The notes under the pieces were generated by a model that did not search any database, had not been told where the DNA came from, and saw only the letters and a list, made by a program, of their open reading frames with translations. From Reticulitermes speratus (lineage: Eukaryota > Arthropoda > Insecta > Blattodea > Rhinotermitidae), in contig JAJKFL010000042.1 in assembly GCA_021186555.1 (NCBI GenBank), positions 16,468,521 through 16,532,520 on the forward strand: DNA of 64,000 nt, read 5' to 3'. Position numbers and translations under genes: made by a program. Positions 22,148-34,330 of this stretch are shown here, piece after piece (positions within the stretch are counted from its first letter, which is position 1; every line of letters begins with the position of its first letter).

Positions 22148-23099
22148 CTATTAGCGAAGTTTGTTTTTTGTGGTGAATATTAGCGAAGTTACTCCCTGAT
22201 CCTCTGAAACAGGTTTTAGCATTTTGTACGTTTCGGCGGTACCCTCTGCATCGCGGGGTATGCGGGGACTTTATGTACACCACTGGTTTTCATCTTGCTG
22301 GTATGGTACCGGTATATTAATTTCATCTCGCCTCTTGTTTGGTACAATAATAATGCAATCAAGGCCGGCACTGCACGTCCAGAAGCCTGCTATAACTCTG
22401 CTAAAGTACGATTCTGGTCTTTGATTTCAATCAGTGTTCTTCGTACCCGGTAGTCCCAATTCTATGTACGAATTAACGCATCTTGTTAATAGGGTAGCAT
22501 TTGTGCGCTAACTGGAAACCCAGGAGGAGTTCGTAATAAGGAAGTGTGGCGCCTAGGTACGAGATTTTTCACTTTCCTGGGCTTCAAACATCCACCCAGA
22601 CACACTAATATGACTTAATGTACTTAATACCTGGCAACAACGTTGTCTGCACAAACATTCATTTATCATTCAATTAATGCGGAACAAAGTTCCTTGTTTG
22701 GAACTTCACAACGGAGCTGCGTGAGTTTGTTCGTCTCCCGACTCAATTATGGGCAGAAACTAACGAACTGAGGCTATTATTAAGATGTGAAGGTCGCCTC
22801 AGACGCCACTGAATTTCTTGCGGATGGGTGTTTTAAGCCCAACCCACTTCTTACATGTTTCGTGTCGAAACGTGTCGTAACGAGGTTCTAGCCTTTCGGA
22901 TGTTATGCCGTGCCGGCTCCTTACCTTGCAGCTTAGGTTGCCTGTGGCCTACGCTTGTATTACTTGCCCGCTGTTCATCACACAGAAACTGAAGACAGTA
23001 GCCTATATTGCGTATTGTGCGTACCAGTGGTGCGCAATCCAACAATTTTAACAGACGGCATTCCGTTGTGTTCCACTAACTCACTACATTAAAGGTGAT

Positions 23100-23220
23100 A
23101 CAGTTAACACAACTATTCTTTATTATAAAAACAATAATAAACGCTGCATGTTTCAACCCTAAAAGGTCATCATCAGGCGAGAAAATATAAAAACATGAAA
23201 AAGGATGGTAGTTAATTCTC
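23100..23220 (-). mobile_element. Single-arm hammerhead repeat, family B
   Basis: On minus, TCTCGC, CTGATGA (complement of 23170-23176), one T, GACC/GGGTT as stem II, GAAAC and ATGCA, then GCG, form a hammerhead-like array at 23140-23181. The GTA cleavage triplet is GCA, losing the A15.1-U16.1 pair, so it is probably inactive. The sequence GCTGCATGTTTC is shared with the element at 39030-39410. Confidence 0.5.
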
Positions 23221-24144
23221 ATTGTTGTGAAACAGATCTCCTTAAAATTCCTTTTATTACAATTTTACAGTATTGCATTAAATCCCGCCTAAGGTAGCCT
23301 GGATTATATGTAATGTAAAAACTTCTTAAATATATATTGTATAAAAATCGATGGTATTTCGGGTTTTCCCCGTTATTTTAATGCTGTATTACATGATATT
23401 ATATTTTAACCGCTGGCCACTCAGGTACGAGTGATTTGGCGAAATACCAAAAAGGGGTTTTAAAAAATATAACGTGTTAATATACCGGAACGTCGAATTC
23501 TGTTCATTTTATTCATGCTTGTATTAGGGTACGATGAACTGTATGGCTTGATTAAGAAGTACTGCTGCGTCATTCATGTCTAGTCTCGATAAAATTTATA
23601 TGGGGCTGATGCTCATTAGAATCTCAAGGAACTGAACGTTCCACGGGCCACCTAGGAGAAGGTCAGAGGCCACATGATGTACAACATGTCTATACCAGTG
23701 GTTACTGTATTCCTAGTCTTAGGCTTCTTTGGTGAATAAAAAAGTTTTGAGGTCTACAGTCTTTAAAAATTGCTCTTTTGAACATACTGTGTCGTGTAAA
23801 TAATTCAGATTATTTTATAGGCTTATTATTAATTTAATATTAAAATTCAGCGTTTTTGTTATCGGCTAATATTTGGCGGCCGTATTATAACCGAACCGCT
23901 GGTGATTGGTCTGAAGTGGTTTGGCTATTTCCTGCCCGAGTCAGTGGGGTCATCAGGTTTTCCCAGGGGCTATGAATACGCAGTCAGTAGTGGTGGTGAT
24001 ATATGAAGCGTGTTGTGTAAGGAATGTGGATCCGTCTTCTGTAGTAATTTTTATAAGGTGGCACCGAGTATTTTTTGTTTGGCTGCACAAATTTTTACAC
24101 TGAATGTAAGACAGAACACTGGCTGGCGACATATGTATAGACAC

Positions 24145-24433
24145 TTTTATTTTGGAATGGCCCCGCAGCAGGTGCTACGGACGCACCGCAGTCTGAAGGC
24201 TTCTGTGCAACCCTATGAGGAAGATGAAGATGATGAGGGTTTTTTTCTGTTTGTCCATTTTAGTGAAGCACCGGTGGAATGAAAATGACAGGGGAAAACC
24301 GAGGTACTCGGAGAAAAACCTGCCCCAGTGCCACTTTGTCCACCACAAATCCCACATGGACTGACCCGGGATCGAACCCGGGCCTCCGCGGTGAGAGGCC
24401 GGTGACTAACCGCCTCAACCATGGCACGGCCGC
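24145..24433 (-). repeat. tRNA-derived SINE, family P2, with duplication
   Basis: A 9-bp duplication TAGACACTT flanks it at 24136-24144 and 24434-24442. The head on minus (GCCGTGCCATGGTTGAGGCG) and the CTCACCGCGGAGGCCCGGG box are intact. It is the best P2 reference copy together with 51577. Confidence 0.88.
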
Positions 24434-24775
24434 TAGACACTTGTTAAGTTTCACTTGATTCCTAAATTGCCACAAAAGTATACCACTTGACTGAATTTGG
24501 CTGTGAAATTTTCTGAGTTCTGTATGAAGTGCAGACGGACGCAAATTTGTTTCCGCCCAGTTGTAGAATTAAGTTACGAATTATATCATCAGGGCGCCAA
24601 GTTTTATCGCTGCCTTGGGGTGACGACACTTGCCAATTTGTTTATCGGTAATGATTTTAGATTGGTTAGTCTAGAGTGTTACAAATTTCACTTCTTGACC
24701 GAACAAACAATTTTAGTATTCATAACTACCTTCCTGTTGGCTGACCAAAGGACAGTAGGTGAGGGTGGCAGTACA

Positions 24776-24845
24776 TGACTGGCGCCATGTCATACGAACT
24801 GTAGTGATCTTGACTGGCGCCATGTCATACGAACTGTAGTGATCG
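24776..24845. repeat. 35-bp tandem duplication
   Basis: Two adjacent 35-bp units beginning TGACTGGCGCCATGTCATAC (24776 and 24811) differ only at the last base, so the duplication is recent. Confidence 0.95.
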
Positions 24846-25367
24846 TCTCCGTTTGGCTGTCATTTATAATTTTGAACAAATGGACCATAACTTCCTTAAT
24901 TTTCTTTTTTATGGTGACAAAACTAAACTTTGACAGCTCAAAGAACAGGAAGCTGAAAACAAGGGGTGGTTCTCTCTTTCATCTCCCACCTTTTGGCAAC
25001 CTTGTGTCACAAGCTGTCTTTGAAACCCAAGCAGAATAGCCCAAACAGGATGCGTGGACTTGACTTCTTCTTGGGGTAAAAAGCCGGGGCATGATGCACT
25101 GACTTTTCTGCTAAATTGTATCTACCACTTCCCCATACGCCTTCATGTCGTGGTGCTCATTTAAACGCAGGGACAACTTCACTTTTACTCTATCCAGGGT
25201 ATAGCTGAATGACTCAATGCGGAACCTCGGCTCACACTATGACAAACTCTGGTATTTATAATGACTTCAGTACAAGGATAGACTAAAGTGCACAGGCTTA
25301 ATTCTTGACATCTGTACTTCTCAGACGTCTGGCTGGCCCACCTGTCTATTGTAAACTTTGCGCGCCC

Positions 25368-25370
<3 letters not shown>

Positions 25371-25401
<31 letters not shown>

Positions 25402-25788
25402 TCTTGGCTCAGCAGCCCTGTATGGGCCTGGGCCTCCTCTTGCCTCCTCTTGTCGAGGTTACTAAGTCATGCGCATTCATGGCAGCTGGTGACCGGCCAG
25501 CTAGCCGCGCTTAGTGTTCTATCGATCCTGATGTGCACGCCAGAGTCATCTGGCAGGCAGTCAGGAGACTTGGATGAGAAATGGAGGCAATTTGGCTTAC
25601 GCAACATTTTTTATTCATGCCCGTAAGGTTCTTTTACATGCCGTAAATCTACGACATAGGACTGACGGCTTTACTTCCCCTCCGAAGGAAGTGGTGCTCC
25701 GGATTTTTATCATCCTTAAAAATCCATCGAACCCGCGAACCTTGGGTCCAGTGGCGAGCACGCTAACTTCTAGTCCACCGAGGTCGAC
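25371..25788 (-). repeat. tRNA-derived SINE, family P5, with (AAT)n tail
   Basis: A perfect 13-bp duplication TTGCGCGCCCTAA is at 25358-25370 and 25789-25801. The (TAA)n tail is at the left end, and the tRNA-like head at the right on minus has GGTGGACTAGAAGTTAGCGT and GCGGGTTCGATGG. The length is 418 bp. No second copy is in the window. Confidence 0.75.
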
Positions 25789-26164
25789 TTGCGCGCCCTA
25801 AGCCCAACTGAATTTACACGTACCACTTGCGCCCAGTAAAGGCCCAAAGCAACTGGAGATGAGTCCTGACGGAGGTTGTCTGGTGGCCTTACACATCAGT
25901 TTTAAACAGTTGCTTTTCTAGGATTCACACAAGACGACTGGCTTCATAGGAGCAAAACCCTGCACGACAGGGCTGTAATACACCCTTCTTTCAACGCTAA
26001 ACCTGTATCTGTGTTATAAACACCAACTGCCTCAGCCCAGTCTGACATAATAACCTCTAGCCCTCCAGTTTTCAAATGATTCTCAATTGTATTGAGAATG
26101 TCAAACATATGCCTGTATTCTTTAACCTACGACATTGACTTCTGTTAAAACACTTCGGTATAAG

Positions 26165-26382
26165 ATCCTCGCTCTTCTGGGATATTACGCAGCCTAGAGT
26201 GGTAATTCTGTATCGACATTTCGGTACAACCTATCGGTCCCATCTTCAAGGGTCAAGAAGCCCTTGAAGATGGGACTGATAGGTTGTCCCGAAACGTCGG
26301 CACAGAATTACCACTCTGCGCTGCGTAATATCCCAGAAGGGCGCAGATCTCATCCACATCGCGGCGGAAGCCTGAAATCACG
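26165..26382. mobile_element. Fold-back element, family C (copy 2)
   Basis: Flanking duplication CACTTCGGTATAAG (26151-26164) and CACTTCGGGATAAG (26383-26396), 13 of 14. The arms pair around a three-base AAG centre at about 26258. Each has GATGGGAC(C/T)GATAGGTTG and GAAACGTCGG or its diverged equivalent. A right-hand tail carries CATCCACATCGCGGCGGAAG. The orientation is opposite to copy 1. Confidence 0.85.
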
Positions 26383-27124
26383 CACTTCGGGATAAGTAAA
26401 AATATATTTATTTCCAACTAACTGCAACTTTCATACACTCCAACGTGTGTTGTATTGGGTATGTACATATTATTACTTACCATTAGATATTTTTCAACTT
26501 AATTAATTCTCTGTATCTGGATTTTATGATTTATAATTACTAATTTAAATATTGTAACAGATTATCAATTTAGGATCTAAGAGAACTTCTTACTATTAGT
26601 TTTTTTTAGATGCAATGGAAACACAAATATATTGTACAATTTTAACGTGATTGTGGTGATTGTTTAATATCAAATACTGATAATTCAACTTTTCACTTTT
26701 ACAGTGTACCATTTACACATTACAATTGATGACAATGTGCTTTAGCATTAAAATGCTGTGTCAACGTTCTAATTGACCGAAACATGATGGAGAGTTAATA
26801 ATGTATATGTTAACGAACAAAAGGTGCAATTTGTTGGAAATAAATATATTTTACATATACCCATTGCACGGAAAATGTACGCACAATATCAAACTTGGGG
26901 AGAAACTTCCTGCTTACGAGGAGTCCTTGACCGAATTCCTTCTCTTCACGCACACATACATAACACACACCTCGTCAATTGTGTCGTGATACAATTGGCT
27001 TCGTGCCCTTTTCACTTAGCCGATATTCAATCCCGTTAATAACCACATAACTCTCGGCTGCTGCGCGTTGGGTCTCTCCAAATGTGGCGGCATGAACGTC
27101 TACTGGAGCAACTTGATATATATA

Positions 27125-27362
27125 TTTTTATCAGGACACAACAGATCCTAGTGAGCCTAGGCCTCCTCTTTGTCGAAGTTTCGAGATCACATTCAGACAC
27201 ACCACACTCGGTAGTACTTCTCTAGACGAGTGATCGGCCCGTCGCAGAGACCTCTCCCTGACAACACACAACACTCACAAGAGACAGACATCCATGCTCC
27301 CAGCGGGATTCGAACCCGCAGTCTCAGCAAGCGAACGGCCGCAGACCCACGCTGCCCTTGAC
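27125..27362 (-). repeat. tRNA-derived SINE, family P4
   Basis: On minus it starts with a tRNA-like head ending GCGGGTTCGAATCCCGCTGG, then GAGCATGGATGTCTGTCTCT and the shared body. The long first half resembles a class II (Leu/Ser) tRNA. Other copies are at 43421 and 47687. Confidence 0.75.
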
Positions 27363-27554
27363 ATACATAGGCCTAATTTCATAGCTTAAAGTGTACATAT
27401 CGTAACGTATTACCGCACCGTTTGTGTTTCTATTTGTATTTATTAAGCTGTGCACCTAGGTGTACATGAGAGAATAATACTAAAGCGGAACTTCCAGAAA
27501 TGTGGCGTGAGGACAAAGACTGACTCGGAATTCAATACAGTGGCGGAATTTTGT

Positions 27555-27650
27555 GAACACGGTAATGAAAATCCGAATCCCATAAAAGGCGGGGAATTCC
27601 TTGAATAACTAGGCGACTGTTAGCTTCTAAAGAAAGTTTCCACCCCCATG
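27555..27650 (+). repeat. Interspersed repeat R2, copy 3
   Basis: CCCATAAAAGGCGGGGAATT and GACTGTTAGCTTCTAAAGAA match the copies at 16830 and 18485. Confidence 0.5.
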
Positions 27651-29011
27651 GACCTGGTTGTTAATAATTCTGCTTCAATTGACTTTTTATGCAGGGATAT
27701 CGATTGTTATACGCAGCGGTCTATTAGCCTTGTCCACGACTAGCAGGATCATGCCGTGGCGTATTTCTTGAGCCATTCTGTTGCAACAAATACGAATTAT
27801 GTCCGGTAATTATGCTGTTATCTGGCTAAACTAGACCTTCCGTCATCGCGTATGTTCAGCGTATTCGAGCTTCCTGGTCTCTCCCACGGCACTGTCGTAA
27901 TATCCAGTGCCAGTTTTTCTCCAGACACTTTTAACAAGCAGTTTTTCTGCGTCGGTACCACACTCTAGCGGAGCTGCATGCGTGATTACCCCCCCCCCCT
28001 CCCACGTCCACTCAAATTTTCTCCATGCCGAATTGATAAAATATCACCTTCGCGGCCCAGTTGATGGGGATTACAACGTTTTCGTAGGGACACCAGCAGA
28101 ATTGCATTACGTTTATCGGCTATAGGCTTTGTTACTTTACCGTCAACGTTTGCAGTATAATTGCAGCTTTTGCTTCAAGCGAAATCGTTATTTTTACTTT
28201 TCCGTGATCAGCTTCCGATTGCATAATGTCCCGACCTTCGGCAATAATGACACGTGACTCCTTTCAAGTTCGTCACCTGAACACCCCTTGGCGTGTTTGT
28301 CAACATTGAGCTGCCCACAAATTAACCACAAAGCTAAGAGCGGAGATTAGCGCGGAAGCCGACGTCTCTGGGTAAGTCAAACCATTCCTGTGTGCAAAAC
28401 ACATGTCTGGAATGTGGAATTCGTGCCTTATAAATTTAACAGGGAATGGGCTTGCACTAGTGGGTTTAGTCGTTATTCTGAAGACTTTGCGAGTTCATAC
28501 CAAGGACTTTGCTACTAACTGGAGGAGGCATCCGTGTGGCAATTACTCCATTGGGAAGAGGGCCTTTCCTTCGATTGATGTCTGGGGATTGAACCCGGAA
28601 GGACTGTGACGGAACTGGCTGAAAGTCCTCGCGATTATAGGGAAGGCTCACATTTGCCGAATGCTTCCATTGCTGGGCGAAAGAGGACTGTTCCTCGTTT
28701 TGCGCTGTACCCTACATTTGCCTTACAACTGAGAGAAATCGCGGAAAACTTCAGTCAGGATAGCCGATTAGTGTTGGACACTAATGTGTGTGTCGGCTTG
28801 GGCGCTTTGTTACGGACAGCCTCGAGTGGTTTGCTGAGCTTCGGTCGCCTTTGGTTGAGACCGCGGGTGACTACAGGCACCCCTTGTTCGGCACAAGGAT
28901 CTTCCAAGTTGCCGATATAAGGCCCTATCTCCTGCCACCCTTATCAGCTAACTTTGATTCGAATCTCAGATAATGCTCTAATGCGGGTCGGAAGAAATAG
29001 ACTTAAAATTT

Positions 29012-29385
29012 TTTAGGCGCGTTCGCATACGTCGCGAGAAGGGCATGTTAGTTTCATCATGTCCGTTCGTCCATCTGTCTATCCATCTGTCCGTCCGCAT
29101 GTATCAGCGCGGCTCCCACTGGACGGATTTTCGTGAAATTCGATATTGGGGACTTGAAAATTAGTCGAGAAAATCCATATTTGGTTAAAATCGGACAAAA
29201 ATATCGGGTACTTTACATGACCTAATTACAATTTTTGGTTAACGGCAACGTAAAACCGTCACAAAAGCGCCGTCTTCGAGCGAAATATCAGGCTGTTAGA
29301 ATAGCCTAGGAGGTATAAATATTACGCGAACGCGCGACTATGTTCTGTTAAACGTACATTGCGTGTCTTGTTTAACAGTAGGTTT
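29012..29385 (+). repeat. Interspersed repeat R1
   Basis: GGCGCGTTCGCATACGTCGC, a GTCCGTTCGTCC pyrimidine tract, ACTGGACGGATTTTCGTGAA and TTAAAATCGGACAAAAATAT occur in the R1 order. It ends near ACGCGAACGCGCGAC. Confidence 0.65.
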
Positions 29386-29974
29386 GATGACCATTTTTCA
29401 CGTACGTTTACTACATGAACACAGCGTAGTGAATTTTGGCAGAACTGAAGACAGAGACAGTGCATTATTATGTGATAATATGATGATGTAATTGGTGGAT
29501 GAAAGTTTATACTTGTTTGAATAACATTATTTTGAAATGATAATAATTTATAGGCGTATGTATAGAGGAGCTTTCTTACCAATTTTTTCTGTTTGTTCTT
29601 TTAAGTCTCCTTGACACCAAATTGTCATTACGCAGCGAGTATATCGTTTAGTATGCTATATATTTTTTTCAAATCCAACTGGACCATTTTGTACCCATGT
29701 TAGTTCTATTTGTCCAGCAGCGAAGGACAGAAAAAGACTGGAAATGTTGCCAGTGCTCAGAATGGGTGTGCAAGGACCACTCTATCAAGACAATTCAAAT
29801 AGTATTAAAAAATTGCAAGGAACTATCATAATGCAAATTTCACTTACATTTCTCTTCTAAACTATATTTTCTTGTTCTGAAAACATTTAGGTATTCCATT
29901 CTCTAATTGCACGAGAAATGAAAAATTTGAATATAAGGAATTTACATTTACAATATTGTTGGCGATCACCGTGT

Positions 29975-30170
29975 CCTAGGAAGTAACTTGTGTAGTCTGG
30001 TAGATATGTACTGACGTTTCGGAGGAACCTGTTGCCTTAATCTTGCCTCGACTTGTGTTATTATATTTAATATTCCTCGACCTGTCTGATCCGTAGGTCT
30101 GCGTGTAATTCTGGTTTTCGGAATTTGAAGACGGCTGCAGCAATATATATCAAAACTTTGGAACAACTTT
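29975..30170. mobile_element. Fold-back family C fragment, old
   Basis: GATATGTACTGACGTTTCGG and AACCTGTTGCC resemble the left arm of the element at 48605-48819. The second arm cannot be aligned with confidence. Confidence 0.35.
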
Positions 30171-30575
30171 AGCATACCGTGCGGTTAAACTGCGATAGCC
30201 AAGGTTATATAAAATTAATATAAATAACCTGTTTGAAACCGCCTCTTTGAATTAAGTAATTCCTTTACAAAAATTCACAACTGCGCGAAAGCTACAGCAA
30301 TTAAAGCGCCTCTAGATAAATATGTAAAAACCGTAACAACATTATATGGTTATGTTTGCTGTTATCTTGTATCATGGTCGATCTTTGCACCCACGTGATA
30401 TCGTCGTATCAAGTTTCTGATAAACAGCTCATAGTGTCAGCAACGGAATGTGTGTAAATAAACACTTCTCTGTTTAGATGACACAAACAGAAGACTCATT
30501 TCGGTTTCCCAGCCCAGTAACAGATATCATTGCCAACTGTTAAATCAAATTTTGGATGTAATTAAATGTATTTCA

Positions 30576-30747
30576 ATAATATTTTTATATTGCTGTCACC
30601 GTGCAGTTTCACTAATTCAATTTATTTTACACCAACTAATGCACACGTAAAACAACTTTTTTTGTAGTTTTTATTGTAATTTGTAATTACAATAAACACT
30701 ACAAAAAAGTGGTTTTACGTGTGCATTAGTTGGTGTAAAATAAATTG
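30576..30747. mobile_element. Fold-back element sharing the family A tail, without ribozyme
   Basis: A duplication AATTAAATGTATTTCA (30560-30575; 15 of 16 at 30748-30763) encloses a tail with CACCGTGCA at about 30598-30606 and two arms of about 66 bp beginning ATTCAATTTATTTTACACCA. The tail motif CCGTGCA also starts the elements at 59006 and 62638. The arms are too short to reach a hammerhead. Confidence 0.8.
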
Positions 30748-31181
30748 AATTAAATGTATCTCAGTTACATTTTAACATCATCATCTTCTTCTTCTTCTTA
30801 TCATCATCATCGTCTTTTGAATGTTACAGGGTGACTGTTAACAGGCACAGTAAGCATATTACTGAAATTAGCGCTAATGGTGGGGAAATAGTTTTGAGTA
30901 GAAATGTCGCTATAAGACGCTGATGTTTGTGTTTTGCAGTTACTTTCAGTCTCGCGAACTGCTACGATCTGGCAGCGAAGTTTGAACAATGTGCTTACAG
31001 TCTAATAAAGAAATTAACTTTATGCTTCGTGTTTTCTGTGTTGGCAATCACCCACAAAACTTAGTTCCGGAAATGCGTGTAACTTAAATTACCATTCACA
31101 GTACATAATTCAATTCTTTTCAGGCATGAGCATTCATATAAAAGAAACGGTTGCAATGTACGAATACATATTCATTTAACA

Positions 31182-31347
31182 CAGGGGTCCACAAATTTTC
31201 CAAAAATCAAGGCCTCACCTCAAAATACAGGCGCCAAAAAAGATGATATGGAGCAAGTTTCATATTGAGGATTCACAAATATTTGGCGTCCGCCGTACAA
31301 AATTTTGTCGTCCGGGCTACCTGGCACACCGGATTTGTGCACCCCTG
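31182..31347 (+). mobile_element. hAT-type MITE, CAGGGGTCCACAAA family
   Basis: Ends CAGGGGTCCACAAATTTT and GGATTTGTGCACCCCTG lie between 8-bp duplications ATTTAACA and ATTTAATA (7 of 8). Relatives are at 36218-36374 and 37593-37672. Confidence 0.8.
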
Positions 31348-32069
31348 ATTTAATAGGATTTGTGAAGGTCACGGTTTTCGTTTCGTACGCCTTCTCTTCA
31401 AAAAAGCCTGATCAGAATTTCATTTCCCTTCACATAAACCAAATGTCTCGCTCCTTCCTGTTGTACTTAGAATTTTATGAGAGCAGCACACCATAAAGTA
31501 TAAGATATATAGAAGCAATTACCTTTCGAAATTCTGTCCTGTACAAAAGGTACTGTCTACGTGCACAGTGTGTCCAGCCATACCAAAGCAAGTGTCAGGC
31601 TATTAGAATGCACATATCAATATATAAATATAAGTACCATTGATTTCTGTGTCCGAAATTTATCGTATTTTCAAAAGAAAAAGGAAAGAACAGTAGAAAG
31701 GAAATCTGTATTGGCCGCGTGGTACAAATTGTGGGCGTTTGTTATATCGTATTTCTGAATAAAGGGAATGGCTCCTTAAACATAAGTTCCTCCCTGCTGA
31801 ACACAATAAATGTCACCTCTCATCGTATTTCAGCGTATTTTATCATTTTGCCACGCTAGCAGTATGGGTGGTGCCCCTGAGTGAATGCGTAAAAAAAAAA
31901 AAAAAAGAGCAAATTCGCGAAAACATACTACTGTCTCCAAAATGGAAACTTTTATTAACTTCGGCGTTGGTAGCGTAATAATTTATAAAAAGCCGTGGGA
32001 TATTGCTTGTTTTAATCGCTGAATGTAGCCTATAAAGTGTATGTTTATCCCTGGCAGTAGTATCGAGGA

Positions 32070-32310
32070 GGCCGGGATAGCGTAGTCGCTAAGGGCTGCG
32101 AACCGCGGTGGTAGTAAGAGATTTTCCCTTCTCAAGACCGGCCCTGGGGCCCACCCAGTCTCCTGCATAAAAGGTACTCGGGTTTGTTTCCCGGAGTAAA
32201 GCGCCCAGGCCGAGTTGAATGCTCACCTCTCTCTAGAGCCGGGGTTAAAGAAAGAGTAGAGCTGTACATCTACTCCCCCTTTGTGGCTTCATGGCATGTT
32301 AGGGGCGACC
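32070..32310 (+). repeat. tRNA-derived SINE, family P1
   Basis: GGCCGGGATAGCGTAGTCGC starts the head and the B box is eroded. The body CTCCTGCATAAAAGGTACTC and the end CTTCATGGCATGTTAGG match other copies. Confidence 0.75.
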
Positions 32311-32633
32311 TTAATTTTCGTGGTATATATCTGATACAGAAACAAGATGATTTTATAGCTGTTACCAGTCACGTATGCACCGATTCATTAGCTTTCCCAA
32401 AATGCACGTTCATGAACGTAGCAGCAAAATCATAGCAATGCAGTTACATATAAGCGTCTGGATCGACTGTATTAAAATACACGTTAGGATACATAAGAAC
32501 GACAGGGAATGGAACTAACCCAGTATGAGTAGCGTGGTTTGGCTTTGGACACTACTGGGTTGGATTTTCAGTGCAGTATTTACCTTATTCAACTCGTACT
32601 TCGAATTCGGTATTTTCATTCGAAATCTATATA

Positions 32634-32684
32634 ATAATCTTCAATTAATTACCATCAATTTGATTGTCATTAATTGAAGATTAT
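32634..32684. repeat. Perfect-ended hairpin
   Basis: ATAATCTTCAATTAAT pairs with ATTAATTGAAGATTAT, with ATCAA/TTGAT further in, giving a 51-bp hairpin with only a short mismatch in each arm. No duplication was found. Confidence 0.8.
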
Positions 32685-32716
32685 GAAGTACACAGATGAG
32701 GTGAAGAACTTTAAAA

Positions 32717-32885
32717 ACGCTTCTGGGAAGCTACGGGGCGTTGGTTAATAGTTACTGACGCCTCGGGAGAGGCTGTCGGTACCAACTGCCCCGAAACGTC
32801 GGTAGCAAACTACCAAAGTACGCCGCGTAACATCCCAGAAGAGCCAACGCCTCAACTACACCGCGGTGGAAGCCTGAAATTTCAC
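32717..32885. mobile_element. Fold-back element, family C (copy 5)
   Basis: Duplication AACTTTAAAA at 32707-32716 and 32886-32895. CTTCTGGGAAGCTACGGGGC forms the left arm and the CCGAAACGTCGGTAGC...CATCCCAGAAG region forms the right. The right tail has CACCGCGGTGGAAGCCTGAA as in copies 2-4. Confidence 0.75.
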
Positions 32886-33013
32886 AACTTTAAAACCATC
32901 TAGGGTCAACCTCCGAGACAGTTCTCCCCGACATAGCGTCACCTAGCATCCATTAAAGTCTGTGAACAGAAATTCCCTTATTACACAGTATTTCGATATA
33001 CCTCCACCCTCGA

Positions 33014-33600
33014 CATTCATTCATTCATTCATTCATTCATTCATTCATTAGGCAGGCTGTCTTGGCACAGGTGCATAACCTCTTCCAAAGCGAGTTCTCC
33101 ACAAAGTGCGATCTAGTGCATCCTTTTTCAAGTTCCTGTATCTTCTCTTTTCCTTAAAGGTCATCCAGTAGCTGCTTACGTCTTCTTCGTCGTCTTCCCG
33201 TCCCTTCTATCTTTCCTTCAATAACGTGTTTGAGAAGGCAGTTCCTGCGCAAGATGTGACAATCCAGTTAGCCTTCCTTCGTTTTATTGTTATGTAGGAT
33301 GCTCCTTTCCTCCTCGATTCTATGTAAACTTCTTCATTTTTCACATGATCGGTCCAGCTGATCTCTATCCTTCCGCAGTACCACATTTCAAAACTTCCCA
33401 GGTAGTTCTGATATACGTTTCGAAATGTCCATGTTTCAACACCATAGGAAGCTATGCTCCAAATGTAGCATTTTGGTAGTTTTTTCGTTTAAGTTTCAGT
33501 CCAGTTTGCTGGTAAAAGGAGTCTTCTTCGTGTTGATTGCCGCTTTTGCCATGGAAATCCTGAATTTAATTTCCAGTGTACATCTCGCACCAATTGTTAT
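33014..33600 (-). mobile_element. 5'-truncated copy of the RTE-type LINE
   Basis: Starting from a (TTCA)n tract at 33014-33049 (complement of the TGAA tail), the minus strand follows the last 570 bp of the 1215-4210 element, including the AAGCAGCTACTGGATGACCT segment (complement near 33160-33180). It breaks off at the region matching 3640-3660. It carries indels and stops. Confidence 0.85.
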
Positions 33601-33897
33601 ATCGCCACAAATTTCGGTGAACAAACAATGGCGCTATGTCGGGGGTTGATGGCGTTATTTCATGAATAAATCATAACTTTACTTGAAATATAGATTGGAC
33701 AACTTTTACAGTTCGCGGTTTTCCTGTAAATTGTTTCACATTTTCTTCATACCTTTGAAAGTGTATTCTAAAATCAAAAGTGACACAGTAAATGAACGTT
33801 TCCGAACTTGAAGTAGACCATTCGAAGTTTTCATTGTGCGCATGTTGGATACATCTGCACCCCGTTGGGAGCACAACATTTCAGGTGCGTAAAAAAG

Positions 33898-34050
33898 GGT
33901 CTTTTCCGTGTCCATGCCATGAAGGCATTCAGGGGGAGGAGATATATAGCTCCACGTATTCTTAACCTCGGCACTAGATGGAAGTGTAAGCTTCATGCCC
34001 CGGCCGCTTTACTGCCAGGAAGGAACCTCGATACCCGTTGAATAGGAGGG
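33898..34050 (-). repeat. tRNA-derived SINE, family P1, 3' part
   Basis: GTGTCCATGCCATGAAGGCA, CTCGGCACTAGATGGAAG and CCCCGGCCGCTTTACTGCC give the P1 tail and body. The head is missing. Confidence 0.65.
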
Positions 34051-34082
34051 GCGCTTCTTGTGCGTTCGCTCTGTTACTTTGC

Positions 34083-34330
34083 GTAGTTCCTGGAGGTAGA
34101 ACTCCACTCATTTTTAATCTCGGCAGTAGCAGAGGAGAGTATTCAGCTTGACACCGCCGGTCACTCTACCCCCACCCCCGCTACCCCGTTGGAAAAAATC
34201 CCGACACTCGTGCTAAAGGAGACGGGGTGGCAAAAGAGCCGATCTGGACGCTTCGGAAAAAGAAAAATCTCTTGCCGCCTTCGGGAATCGAACTACGATT
34301 CCTTGGTCTTACAGCCCGTACCTAGAAGGC
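34083..34330 (-). repeat. tRNA-derived SINE, family P1, second adjacent copy
   Basis: CTCGGCAGTAGCAGAGGAGA, the run near 34167-34185 and a B-box-like GGGAATCGAAC near 34284 mark a diverged P1 copy immediately beside the previous one. Confidence 0.55.

Noticed and set aside
25371-25400. A CRISPR-like or other spaced repeat array in the window
   Set aside because: Short repeats here are microsatellites or dispersed SINEs. No regularly spaced direct repeats with unique spacers were seen.
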